NCBI GenBank assembly: GCA_958295735.1 | Contig: OY282369.1 | Location: forward strand, 1,162,161-1,226,160 | Source: an uncultured Candidatus Cenarchaeum sp. | GTDB taxonomy: Archaea; Thermoproteota; Nitrososphaeria; Nitrososphaerales; Nitrosopumilaceae | Direction: 5' to 3' | DNA: 64,000 bases | In this document: in pieces, positions 37,313-46,434 of the stretch | How the letters are laid out: each line of letters begins with the position of its first letter | Numbering within the stretch: position 1 is the first letter of the stretch | Position numbers and translations under genes: made by a program | The notes under the pieces: generated by a model | Told to the model about the DNA's origin: nothing | What the model saw: the letters and a program-made list of their open reading frames with translations, nothing else | Database searches by the model: none

Positions 37313-37350
37313 CGTAGTCACAGTATATGGTATTGGGGACCATGCGTTAT
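35918..37350 (+). repeat. 1433-bp near-identical direct repeat, unit 2
   Basis: See 32157-33589. The unit ends at GCGTTAT, where the IS5-like element on the right begins, while the first unit continues into different sequence. Confidence 0.93.
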
Positions 37351-38910
37351 TCACCCTCCTGTCGGCAAAAATTCACACGGCTGGTTAAAGCCCCCTGCCG
37401 CGACACTATGGCATGCCGAACTCGAGAGCGCGGCGGATGGCCACAGTAGTGAACCGGGCCAAGCGGGCAGAGGCGGAACTGGAGCGCGAGCGGGCGCTCT
37501 GGAGGTCGCCCGCCACCGAAAAGAGGCTCGAGCGCGGCGATCCCGAGACCATGCACACGCAGGAGACGCTGGACGACATCATAAGAAACCCCAAGCGCCT
37601 GAAGGACTTCACCGGGCGGGCGATCGGGGAGTTCAACTACTTGGTGCCCCTGTTCAACGAGCAGATCGATCGCACGAGCAACACCCCGCTGTTCAGGGAC
37701 GGCGGCGCGGGTGCGTCGGCTCCCGGCAACAGGTGCAAGCTCGTGCGCAGGCACGTCGTGCTCCTCACGCGCATCAAGACCGGCGCGACGCAGGGGCATC
37801 TGGCCGCCCAGTTCGGGGCGGACCAGAGCGTCGTCTGCAGGTACATCCAAGTGTGCCAGCCGATCTTAGAAGCGATCCTGCCCACGCCGGACAAGATCTC
37901 CAAGGAGATAGCCGGGTGCAAGACGGACGAGGAGCGCATGGAGTTCCTTGCCGACGACGGCAGGGGCAGGGCAAGATGCTGCTCGACTCGACCCGCACGC
38001 CCCGCGCGCGGCCTTCCGGCGAGGAGCAGAAAGACTACTATTCGGGCAAGGACAAGAGGCACTCCCTGAACACGCTGGCGGCCGCCGGCCCGGGGGGATG
38101 CTCCTGCACGTCGGCGGGCCGCTCCCCGGCAGCCGGCACGACATCGTCATGGTGGGTGGGCGGGCTGGCCAAGGTGTTCCCGAGCACGGCGGATCCCTGC
38201 ACGCCCGACGAGAAGAGGGTGACGGTGGTCGGGGACGCGGGATTCCGGGGAACCGAAAAGCGCCTCCCCGGAATAATCCCGGTGACCCCCCACAAGAGGA
38301 CCGCGCTGAAGGGGCTCACCGCGGCCCAAAAGAAAAAGAACGCAGAGCTCAGCAGGGAGAGGTCGCTGATCGAGCGCGTCTTCGAGCGGGTGAAGAAGAA
38401 CACGATACTACGCGTGCCGTTCAGGGGGACCACTGGGCAGTTCCGCCGGCTATTCAACATCGCGGCCGGCCTGGCCAACCTCGCCCCGGCATCGGACGAC
38501 ATCGTCAGCGGCGCCGGCCTGTACGGAAAACTGGCGGCCAAGTGGAGCAGGCACAGGCTGAAGCGGAAGCCGCGCCGCTGACGCGGCGCGGGATTCCCGC
38601 CCTCGGGGACTCCCGCCTCCCGACAGCATCGCATTCCGTCCCGGGGCACTTTGCAGTGCTGCGAGCCCGCGCGCTCCGGATCGGCATATTGCGCAGTTGT
38701 TCCCCGCGCGGCGCAAACACGCGCCGTAAAAAGCGCGCCAATCGGCGCCCCTGAAAATACACATGTTCCCTCGTATAGATTCCGGGGCGTCCTGCGATGC
38801 TGCAAGTCTGCGCGTCCCGGGCCGGCAGATTGCGTTGTTATTCTCCAACGGCGCAACATTCGGGCCGCGCGGGGCGGGCAGTCGCCGCGACGAGCCAAGC
38901 GCATTAACTC
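37351..38910 (+). mobile_element. IS5-like element, second subgroup
   Basis: The right end CGCATTAACTCTA at about 38900 matches the other IS5-like elements; the left end is near 37351. It carries a frameshifted transposase (37413-38581). Partial copies lie at 25231 and 52440. The boundaries are approximate. Confidence 0.75.
37413..38581 (+). pseudogene. IS5-like transposase in two overlapping frames
   Basis: Frame one (37413 to about 37970) gives MPNSRARRMATVVNRAKRAE, helix-turn-helix TQGHLAAQFGADQSVVCRYI and KISKEIAGCKTDEERMEFLA. Frame two takes over near AGGGGCAGGGC (about 37960) with LLDSTRTPRARPSGE (first Asp), GDAGFRGTEKRLPGIIPVT (second Asp) and SLIERVFERVKKNTILRV (Glu). A programmed frameshift, known in some IS5 groups, could explain the first shift. 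A second shift near 38155, from a small GGTG duplication, suggests the gene is dead. Confidence 0.8.
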
Positions 38911-39692
38911 TATTGCCGCGAAACCTGCCGGCGGATCCAGTGCCGTAGATATCGTGAATTAAAAATGAGTGACTTGTCGATTCTTTTTGGCTATTAGTAC
39001 ACATTAACCCCCCCTCCCACCCCATGGACGGCGATGGCGCGAACGAATCCCCTCAAGGCGAAGGCGGGACGAGAGTTCCTGCCGAACACCAGCATGAAAT
39101 ACCTGGAAAAGCTCTACAAAGAGGAGAAGAACGTCAGGAAGCGCGACAGACTGCGCGCGTACATGTACAGGAAGGAGTGCATGGCGCTGGAAGACATCGC
39201 GCACAACCTGAAGCGGGCCCCGTCCACAATATACAACTGGATAGAGCGCGCCCAGGAAGAGGGCATACGCGCCAGGCACGAGCGCGAGGGGCGCGGCCGG
39301 GAGTGCTTCCTGGACGAGGATCAGCTAAAACAACTCGTGGCGGATCTCAAGAAGGACCCAGGACAGTCCGGGTTCGAGTCCGGCGCGTGGAATGCCAACC
39401 TCGCCCGCATGCACGTCAAGAAGAAGTTCGGCGCGGAGTACACCCAGATAGGGATGCAGTGCCTCGTCACGAGGCTGGGATTCTCGTGGAAGAAGGGGCG
39501 CCCGAAGAACCCAGGGGCGGCTTCCAAGAAGAAGCAGGAGGAGTTCAAGGAGAACGCGAAGCGGCTCGTGAACGAAATGGCAGAGAAGGGCTTCACGGCG
39601 TTGGCGGGAGACGAGGCCGGCCTCCAGAACGCCCAGAACAGGCCCGGATACGGGTGGTACTGGCGCTCCAGGCGCGCCGTCTCCCGGTCATA

Positions 39693-40992
39693 TAGCCGCG
39701 TAAATAAGTAACTGAGCTAATCGCGGGCGTTCATTCGGGTTGTTTTTGCGGACGCGGCGCGCCGGCACGCGCGGGGCCCGACCGCGCGCGGCGCCGTCAG
39801 ATGATCTTCGCGACGGGCTCCCTGAACAGAAACCGCGTGACGTCCAGGTGGAACCGGTGCGTCCTCAGGTATTCCATCGACTTCGCGATCCTCGCGTCCA
39901 CCGTCGGGTAGACCTGGTGCGCGTGCGGCTGCCGCTTGAGCGTGTTCCAGCAGGATTCGACCGGGTTGAGTTCGGGCCACCCGGTGGGGAAGTACCCGAT
40001 GCGCACGAGTCCCTCGTTGTCCTTTACGAACTCGTTCGTGCCGATCGATCGGTGCGGCGTCGCCCTGTCCACGAGCAGCGCCGCCGGGCCGTGCCGTGCC
40101 GTCACGCGCCTGAAGAACTTGATCGTCGTCTCCGTGTCGAACCTCTGCGCGTTCATGAACACCTGGTCGCCGTTCATGGACAGCGCCCCGAAGATCATCC
40201 TGCGCGTGTGGTTCCCCGTGTACCACTCGTAGGCCCGCTTCCCGACCAGCGTCCACAAGCTCCGCCTGGGCTGGTAGTCGTGCAGCAGGCTGCTCTCGTC
40301 CACCACGAACGGCAGAAATCCGTCGTTTTCCGCCTTTTGGAGCCAATGTTTCAGCCATTTTTGCCACTTTGCTACGTTTTCGACCGACTCCCTCCTGGCG
40401 TGCACCGGCTCGGGGACCTTGGGGGAATAGCCGCCGTCGCGCAGCTTGCGGCGCACCGCCCCCTCGCTGTACGCGATGCCGGTCTTCTCCTTCACCTTCT
40501 CCGCGAGCAGCTTCGGGAACCTGGACAGCGTGTCCCCCTCTTCCATGAATTCGGTGAGCTTCCGGTTTGTTATCTTGGGCGGGCGGCCGGGGCGGGGGCG
40601 ATCGCTAAGGCCCTTGAGACCTTCCCGCAGGTAGCGCTCGTGCCACGCCCTGATCGTGTTGTACGACTTGTACATGATCCTCGCGACTTCCCTGTAGCTT
40701 TCCTTCTCGATCACGATCCTGCAGATTCCGTGGATCCTCGTCACCTTGCGGGGATCCTTTTCCGTCACGAGGGCGTGCATGAGCTCCGCGCGGGTCAGCA
40801 TGCCGTGCCCTCGAAAACAATCTAAATGAACGTTCCGGATCGGCCGGGCGTTTTTTCCTAATTATTGCGCAATTTGATCCCTCGCGACTAGGGGCGAGGC
40901 ACCCGCGAAAAACGGCCCGAATCAGCCCCCAGACTAGCTCAATTACTTATTCCGCCGCCGAAGACCAGCTCAGTTACTTATTTCCGTGGCTA
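39693..40992 (-). mobile_element. IS630-type element a, copy 2 (1300 bp)
   Basis: Same 1300-bp length and ends as 6820-8119, flanked by TA at 39691-39692 and 40993-40994. Inserted within the codon for Tyr in SRSYLTREG of the element-c transposase. Confidence 0.95.
39797..40801 (-). CDS. IS630-type transposase (element a, copy 2)
   Basis: 334 residues from ATG 40801; differs from the copy at 6924-7928 by one residue (HALVTEKDP against HALATEKDP). Complete DDE residues (VVDESS, LLVDRATPH, ELNPVESCW). Probably functional. Confidence 0.95.
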   Translation of the reverse strand: MLTRAELMHALVTEKDPRKVTRIHGICRIVIEKESYREVARIMYKSYNTIRAWHERYLREGLKGLSDRPRPGRPPKITNRKLTEFMEEGDTLSRFPKLLAEKVKEKTGIAYSEGAVRRKLRDGGYSPKVPEPVHARRESVENVAKWQKWLKHWLQKAENDGFLPFVVDESSLLHDYQPRRSLWTLVGKRAYEWYTGNHTRRMIFGALSMNGDQVFMNAQRFDTETTIKFFRRVTARHGPAALLVDRATPHRSIGTNEFVKDNEGLVRIGYFPTGWPELNPVESCWNTLKRQPHAHQVYPTVDARIAKSMEYLRTHRFHLDVTRFLFREPVAKII

Positions 40993-41084
40993 TACCTGAC
41001 GCGGGAGGGGAAGCACATCTTCGGGGTCCTGGCCGTCGGCGCGTTCTTCTACGCGTTCTACGACAAGCCGAACGCCGACAACTA

Positions 41085-42384
41085 TAGCCGCGTAAATAAG
41101 TAACTGAGCTAATCGCGGGCGTTCATTCGGGTTGTTTTTGCGGACGCGGCGCGCCGGCACGCGCGGGGCCCGACCGCGCGCGGCGCCGTCAGATGATCTT
41201 CGCGACGGGCTCCCTGAACAGAAACCGCGTGACGTCCAGGTGGAACCGGTGCGTCCTCAGGTATTCCATCGACTTCGCGATCCTCGCGTCCACCGTCGGG
41301 TAGACCTGGTGCGCGTGCGGCTGCCGCTTGAGCGTGTTCCAGCAGGATTCGACCGGGTTGAGTTCGGGCCACCCGGTGGGGAAGTACCCGATGCGCACGA
41401 GTCCCTCGTTGTCCTTTACGAACTCGTTCGTGCCGATCGATCGGTGCGGCGTCGCCCTGTCCACGAGTAGCGCCGCCGGGCCGTGCCGTGCCGTCACGCG
41501 CCTGAAGAACTTGATCGTCGTCTCCGTGTCGAACCTCTGCGCGTTCATGAACACCTGGTCGCCGTTCATGGACAGCGCCCCGAAGATCATCCTGCGCGTG
41601 TGGTTCCCCGTGTACCACTCGTAGGCCCGCTTCCCGACCAGCGTCCACAAGCTCCGCCTGGGCTGGTAGTCGTGCAGCAGGCTGCTCTCGTCCACCACGA
41701 ACGGCAGAAATCCGTCGTTTTCCGCCTTTTGGAGCCAATGTTTCAGCCATTTTTGCCACTTTGCTACGTTTTCGACCGACTCCCTCCTGGCGTGCACCGG
41801 CTCGGGGACCTTGGGGGAATAGCCGCCGTCGCGCAGCTTGCGGCGCACCGCCCCCTCGCTGTACGCGATGCCGGTCTTCTCCTTCACCTTCTCCGCGAGC
41901 AGCTTCGGGAACCTGGACAGCGTGTCCCCCTCTTCCATGAATTCGGTGAGCTTCCGGTTTGTTATCTTGGGCGGGCGGCCGGGGCGGGGGCGATCGCTAA
42001 GGCCCTTGAGCCCTTCCCGCAGGTAGCGCTCGTGCCACGCCCTGATCGTGTTGTACGACTTGTACATGATCCTCGCGACTTCCCTGTAGCTTTCCTTCTC
42101 GATCACGATCCTGCAGATTCCGTGGATCCTCGTCCTCTTGCGGGGATCCTTTTCCGTCACGAGGGCGTGCATGAGCTCCGCGCGGGTCAGCATGCCGTGC
42201 CCTCGAAAACAATCTAAATGAACGTTCCGGATCGGCCGGGCGTTTTTTCCTAATTATTGCGCAATTTGATCCCTCGCGACTAGGGGCGAGGCACCCGCGA
42301 AAAACGGCCCGAATCAGCCCCCAGACTAGCTCAATTACTTATTCCGCCGCCGAAGACCAGCTCAGTTACTTATTTCCGTGGCTA
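41085..42384 (-). mobile_element. IS630-type element a, copy 3 (1300 bp)
   Basis: Same length and ends; TA at 41083-41084 and 42385-42386. Only 90 bp separate it from copy 2. A truncated end of the same element follows directly. Confidence 0.95.
41189..42193 (-). CDS. IS630-type transposase (element a, copy 3)
   Basis: 334 residues from ATG 42193; differs from copy 2 by PRKRTRIHG in place of PRKVTRIHG. Complete DDE residues. Probably functional. Confidence 0.95.
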   Translation of the reverse strand: MLTRAELMHALVTEKDPRKRTRIHGICRIVIEKESYREVARIMYKSYNTIRAWHERYLREGLKGLSDRPRPGRPPKITNRKLTEFMEEGDTLSRFPKLLAEKVKEKTGIAYSEGAVRRKLRDGGYSPKVPEPVHARRESVENVAKWQKWLKHWLQKAENDGFLPFVVDESSLLHDYQPRRSLWTLVGKRAYEWYTGNHTRRMIFGALSMNGDQVFMNAQRFDTETTIKFFRRVTARHGPAALLVDRATPHRSIGTNEFVKDNEGLVRIGYFPTGWPELNPVESCWNTLKRQPHAHQVYPTVDARIAKSMEYLRTHRFHLDVTRFLFREPVAKII

Positions 42385-42386
42385 TA

Positions 42387-42554
42387 AATGAACGTTCCGG
42401 ATCGGCCGGGCGTTTTTTCCTAATTATTGCGCAATTTGATCCCTCGCGACTAGGGGCGAGGCACCCGCGAAAAACGGCCCGAATCAGCCCCCAGACTAGC
42501 TCAATTACTTATTCCGCCGCCGAAGACCAGCTCAGTTACTTATTTCCGTGGCTA
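42387..42554 (-). mobile_element. IS630-type element a, 168-bp solo end
   Basis: Repeats the last 168 bp of element a (from AATGAACGTTCCGGATCGG to GGCTA) immediately after copy 3, followed by TA and the host transposase frame. It is a deletion derivative or product of unequal recombination at the same target. Confidence 0.92.
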
Positions 42555-43044
42555 TATATCGACTTTTTGAAGCGCGTCCACAAGAGATTCGGCAAGGTGC
42601 TGATATTCGTCGACAACGCCTCGTACCACAAGTCCGCGAAGGTCAAAAAGTTCCTGGAATCCCGCAACGGGGAGATAGTCCTGGAGTACCTGCCGCCGTA
42701 CACCCCGGAGCTGAACCCCGTCGAGGTGCAGTGGATGGTGATCAAGCGCACGCTTTCCAACAAGATCTACAAGTCGGTCAACGATATGACGAGATCCGTG
42801 CGCGCGATGTTCCGCAAGAAGGAGATCGCGCCAGTCAAGACGTTCGACTACCTGCATGCTGACCATGCTCCTCCCCGCGGCGCCGCGGGCCGTTTCGAGC
42901 CGCGCGACGGGCGGAAAAGCCGATCCGCCCCCGGCCCCCGCGCCCGGTTTGTTGCCGTCGCGCGCCTGACCGGCGGCCGCCGCGCGCGCCGGCGAAGGGT
43001 TGTCAGGAGATTCGTTTTTCAAACATGATTACTACGCTTGCCGG

Positions 43045-43301
43045 TCGCCGGCGCCGTGGAAACCGATCCATGCGCCCTGCAAATCTTGGCCGTTTTGGCG
43101 CTCGGCCCGGCCCGAAACGGGAGCATATTTTCATCTTCTGGCGCCACGCATCGCGCCACGCATCGCGCCCCGGCTCCGGCTTGCTCCGACATTCCAGCTC
43201 CACGCCGCGATCCCTCCCGATGCCACTTCGGCCCACCAAACCACGCGTTTCCGGGAATTCGCGGGCTGGAAACGGCGTTCCGGGCGGCTTACTCTTGCGT
43301 T
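43045..43301. repeat. Dispersed non-coding repeats
   Basis: 43045-43150 resembles 20926-21035 (ACGGGAGCATATTTTCATCT against GCGGGAGCGCATTTTCAACT) and 43220-43301 resembles 15487-15600 inverted. No gene. Confidence 0.55.
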
Positions 43302-43370
43302 AACTGATGTGTATGAGGTCAGCACCCCCCCCCCCTCCTCCCCCCCGCCGGCCGCGATGCCCCGCGCCCA

Positions 43371-43662
43371 AGCCGGCCCGGGGCGGGGAGCCTCCGCGCC
43401 GCCGGCGTCCCGCGATCAACTAGCTGGAGAGCAGGCACTAGAGACAGCTCGGGCGGGGAGCCCCCCCCCCCCCGCGCCGCCGGCGTCGGTCCCGCGCCGG
43501 CCGCGGTGCTTCGCCCAAGCCGGCCCGGGGCGGGAGCCTCTCCGCCGCCGGCGTTTGCCGCGGGAAGCGCATCCCCGATCCCGCGTGAGGCCGGCCCGGG
43601 GCGGGGAGCCCCCCCCCCCCCCGCGCCGCCGGCGTCGGTCCCGCGCCGGCCGCGGCGCTGCG
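43371..43662. repeat. Imperfect tandem repeats with C-runs inside the IS66 end
   Basis: Four imperfect units sharing GCCGGCCCGGGGCGGG and GCGCCGCCGGCGTC, spaced about 70-80 bp, with C-runs of about 13-14. They lie between the left end and the transposase stop. Confidence 0.75.
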
Positions 43663-43664
43663 CG

Positions 43665-45068
43665 CTAGACCAGTTTTGCCACTTCTTCGGCCACGCCCTT
43701 GCCGTGCGCCCTCCAGGTCAGGACGCACGTCACGAAGTTGGACATGCGCCTCATGGCCGCGGAGCCGCCCTTGATCTGCCCGCTTATCTTGCGGAACACC
43801 ACGGCGTAGCGCAGGGCGCGCTCCGAGGAGTTGTTGGTAGGCTCCGCCTCCGGGTACTCCAGGAACGTGAACAGGATCGGTATGGCCCTCTCGATCCTGG
43901 CGACGAGTTTTTCCAGCCGCTCGTCGCCCGATCCCCTGTACCGGTCCAGCATGCATCCCAGCGCCACCTCCGCGGCCCGGCGCAGCCTGGCCGACGGCGC
44001 CCCGCCGTCGCGCAGCAGGATGGACTCCACGTACGCGCGCAGCAGGTCCTCGGCCAGGAGGCGCGCGTCCGGATGCGCCCCGTCCGCGTCCGCGACGTGC
44101 ACGGCGTTGCGCAGCTCGTGTGACCAGCAGTCCTGGTGCTTTCCTCCCGGATCGAACACCTTGTACGGGCGGTGGCCGTCCGTGGTCACGCATCCCCCGT
44201 ACCCGTCCATGTGCGCGTCGATCACCTCGCTGCCCCTGCTCCTGTTGTACACGATGAACACGTTGGGGCCCGACTGGATGACGTGGATCCAGCCCCGGAT
44301 CCCGTCCAGCGACATGCCCGACTCGTCGATTCCCGCCGACGGCGAGGCGTAGATCTTGTCCATCACGCCCTTCGCCTCCCGTTCCATGGCGTCCCCGACC
44401 CTCGCGAGCATGTTGATCACCGTGGATTTGGTCACGTGGCAGCCGAACAGCGAGTTCGAGGCCCTCGCGACGCCGTCGTACGGCACCCGATGCGACCGCA
44501 GCTCCGCCACGGCGCCGATCAGGTTCCTGCCGAACGAGCCCTTCTTGGGCAGGCCGCTCTCCGCCTCGAACGTCTTGCCGCACTTTCTGCACTGCGCCGT
44601 GTCTGTGTGGTGGCGCGTCTCGATCGCCACGACGGGCGGTATGTCCGTGATGTCCCGGGTCCTGGTGCAGCCCGGCGCCGCGGGCTGCCCGCAGCATACG
44701 GGCGGGCCGCCCTCGAACGCGTGGTGCTCGGAGCGCGCCGGGTCGTGCCTTCGCGCCGTTCCCTTGTGGCCCTTCCTGCCCCCCGGCTTCTTCCGTTCCG
44801 GCCCGTCGCCGCTCTTGCGGGCGACGTTCTTTTTCTTCTTCAGTTTCTTCCACACCAGCGAGTTGGCCGAGGGCGGCGAGTTGACGTTCTCGTAGTACGA
44901 CATCCTGTGGGCCATCGCATCGACGAGCTTCCTGAGGGAGTCGTGCGCGCGGGCAAGCTCGTCGCGCTCGGATCTCACCTCGTCAAACTTGGATCTCAAC
45001 TCGTCCATGGCGAGGCGGCCCGCCTCCAGCTCCAGCTCCAGTTCCCTGTACGTCTTGCGCCTGCCCAT
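43665..45068 (-). CDS. IS66-type transposase (TnpC-like)
   Basis: 467 residues from ATG 45068; the frame upstream of it is element end sequence. A coiled-coil N-terminus (RELELELEAGRLAMDELRSK) is followed by a basic linker GPERKKPGGRKGHKGTAR, a zinc ribbon (QCRKCGKTFEAESG) and the DDE core: GIDESGMSLDGIRGWIHVIQ, TTDGHRPYKVFD and EPTNNSSERALRY. All three catalytic residues are present. Single-gene IS66 elements of this type are known in archaea. It is probably the source of the decayed copies at 5825, 8698 and 51221. Confidence 0.92.
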   Translation of the reverse strand: MGRRKTYRELELELEAGRLAMDELRSKFDEVRSERDELARAHDSLRKLVDAMAHRMSYYENVNSPPSANSLVWKKLKKKKNVARKSGDGPERKKPGGRKGHKGTARRHDPARSEHHAFEGGPPVCCGQPAAPGCTRTRDITDIPPVVAIETRHHTDTAQCRKCGKTFEAESGLPKKGSFGRNLIGAVAELRSHRVPYDGVARASNSLFGCHVTKSTVINMLARVGDAMEREAKGVMDKIYASPSAGIDESGMSLDGIRGWIHVIQSGPNVFIVYNRSRGSEVIDAHMDGYGGCVTTDGHRPYKVFDPGGKHQDCWSHELRNAVHVADADGAHPDARLLAEDLLRAYVESILLRDGGAPSARLRRAAEVALGCMLDRYRGSGDERLEKLVARIERAIPILFTFLEYPEAEPTNNSSERALRYAVVFRKISGQIKGGSAAMRRMSNFVTCVLTWRAHGKGVAEEVAKLV

Positions 45069-45352
45069 GCCGTACGGTCTACGGCTATGCATAACAGCGG
45101 TCGAATTGCGACTTTTCACAAAAAGGTGAAGATCTGCCAACCTCGCGCGGCGGCAAAGCCGGCCCGGGCGCGCAGCGCCGCGGCCGGCGCGGGGGGAGAG
45201 GGGGGGGTGCTGACCTCGTACACTGATGTAGTTCAAAAGGTTTAATGGGATCAAAATATGCGTTACCCTGTGAACTCAAACGTTTTGAAAACGAAAACTC
45301 ATTCCGATCGAGTGACACTTCGCCTAACCAAAACAAACGGCGTGGTGGGGAT

Positions 45353-46420
45353 TTGAAGATACTGTTTGGGGGGTTTGGACATTCCGCGTTTGTTAAGATA
45401 TCTGGAAAGTTCAGCAAAGAATTGTTAAAATTCGGCATAGAGTTCAAGGAGGTGCACACGCATGAGCTGGGTCCGGGATTCCCCGACACTAGACCGCGGG
45501 AATGGATTTTCAACACAAGAAGATTCAAGAAAATAGTCAATGAATTCAAACCCGATTTTGTTATGACTGATTATCAGGGACATTTTGGACTGGCCGCCGT
45601 AAGGGAAGGTATTCCGTTACTGTTGTACTTGAGAGGGGATTACTGGAAAGAAACACAACAAGCGATCGAACGGACTCCGTCCAAGAAATTGTTCAGTAGG
45701 TTTGCGTTGTGGTACAAGATGAAGAACGCTAACGAATGCTTCCAGCGATCGAGCCTCATAATGCCTATCTCGAGGCACCTGGACGACACAGTGAAGGCCA
45801 GGTTCCCGCGAAAGCCTACCGCGATCATGCATCACGGGATTGACCCGGACGGCTGGAGGTCAAAGTCGGAAGACGAAAGTATGGACCTCAATCATCCGTG
45901 CGTTGGGTTCGTGCAGAACGCGATCATACACGAAAAGACGGTAGAGATGCTAGTTCTCTCTAAAGTCATGCGGGTACTGCCAAAAGTCACCTTCTACTGG
46001 GCGGGCAACGGGCCGTGCCGCGATGCCGTACTGCCTGAGCTGTCCAAGCACGACAACTTTGTATGGTTGAGGAATCTGAGCTCCTCGGGCGTCAGAAAGT
46101 TTCTCTCGTCCGTGGACGTCTACGGCTTAGCTAGCGGGCTGGACATGCTGCCCAGCACAGTACTTGAAGCTGGTATGATGCGCCGGCCGGTAATTGCTAC
46201 CCGCGTAGGGGGTGTGCCAGAGATGGTGGTGGAGGGGAAGACCGGGCTGTTGGTGGACAGAGGAGACCATGCGCGATGGGTGGAACACATAGAAGCGTTG
46301 CTAGGGGATGAGAAAAGGAGGCAGAAGATGGGGGCAGAAGGAAGGCGGTTTGTAGAAGAAAACTTCACAGTCAAGAACATGGCCCGGCAGTTCAGTGACG
46401 CGATTGGTAAGATAACGTAG
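45353..46420 (+). CDS. GT4-type glycosyltransferase, short family copy 5
   Basis: 355 residues from TTG 45353, the family-conserved start (KILFGGFGHSAF); the frame is open to 45245 but that part is the conserved upstream leader. Blocks GFVQNAIIHEKTVEMLVLSK, FYWAGNGPCRDAVLPELSKH, GLDMLPSTVLEAGMMRRPVI and ATRVGGVPEMVVEGKTGLLV are intact. It is the least GC-rich member of the family. The leader block AAAAGGTTTAATGGGATCAA is at 45233-45252, directly after the IS66 target duplication. The stop codon overlaps the 15-bp target duplication of an IS481 element. Confidence 0.9.
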   Translation: MKILFGGFGHSAFVKISGKFSKELLKFGIEFKEVHTHELGPGFPDTRPREWIFNTRRFKKIVNEFKPDFVMTDYQGHFGLAAVREGIPLLLYLRGDYWKETQQAIERTPSKKLFSRFALWYKMKNANECFQRSSLIMPISRHLDDTVKARFPRKPTAIMHHGIDPDGWRSKSEDESMDLNHPCVGFVQNAIIHEKTVEMLVLSKVMRVLPKVTFYWAGNGPCRDAVLPELSKHDNFVWLRNLSSSGVRKFLSSVDVYGLASGLDMLPSTVLEAGMMRRPVIATRVGGVPEMVVEGKTGLLVDRGDHARWVEHIEALLGDEKRRQKMGAEGRRFVEENFTVKNMARQFSDAIGKIT

Positions 46421-46434
46421 TGGATCTAATTAAT

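Larger units (their letters stand above)
39034..42862 (+). pseudogene. IS630-type transposase (element c), interrupted at two TA sites
   Basis: Joining 39034-39692, 40995-41084 and 42557-42862 gives one uninterrupted frame. Parts in order: helix-turn-helix ALEDIAHNLKRAPSTIYNWI, first Asp in FTALAGDEAGLQNAQNRPGY, YWRSRRAVSRSY joined to LTREGKHIFGVLAVGAFFYA, then DNY joined to IDFLKRVHKRFGKVLIFVDN (second Asp in FVDNASYHKS), then PELNPVEVQWMVIKRTL (Glu). All three catalytic residues are intact, so the gene was probably active until interrupted. Confidence 0.92.
38957..43022 (+). mobile_element. IS630-type element c, carrying three insertions of element a
   Basis: The ends (about AATTAAAAATGAGTGACTTG and, inverted, GTTTGAAAAACGAATCTCCT) are weakly paired and boundaries approximate. 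Its transposase gene spans 39034-42862 and is interrupted at two TA sites by full and partial copies of element a. Without the inserts the element would be about 1.3 kb. Confidence 0.75.
43310..45221 (-). mobile_element. IS66-type element, intact (1912 bp)
   Basis: Inverted ends GTATGAGGTCAGCACC (43310) and GTACGAGGTCAGCACC (complement, ending 45221), flanked by a perfect 8-bp duplication ACTGATGT (43302-43309 and 45222-45229), which is the IS66 rule. It lies just upstream of GT copy 5. Confidence 0.95.
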
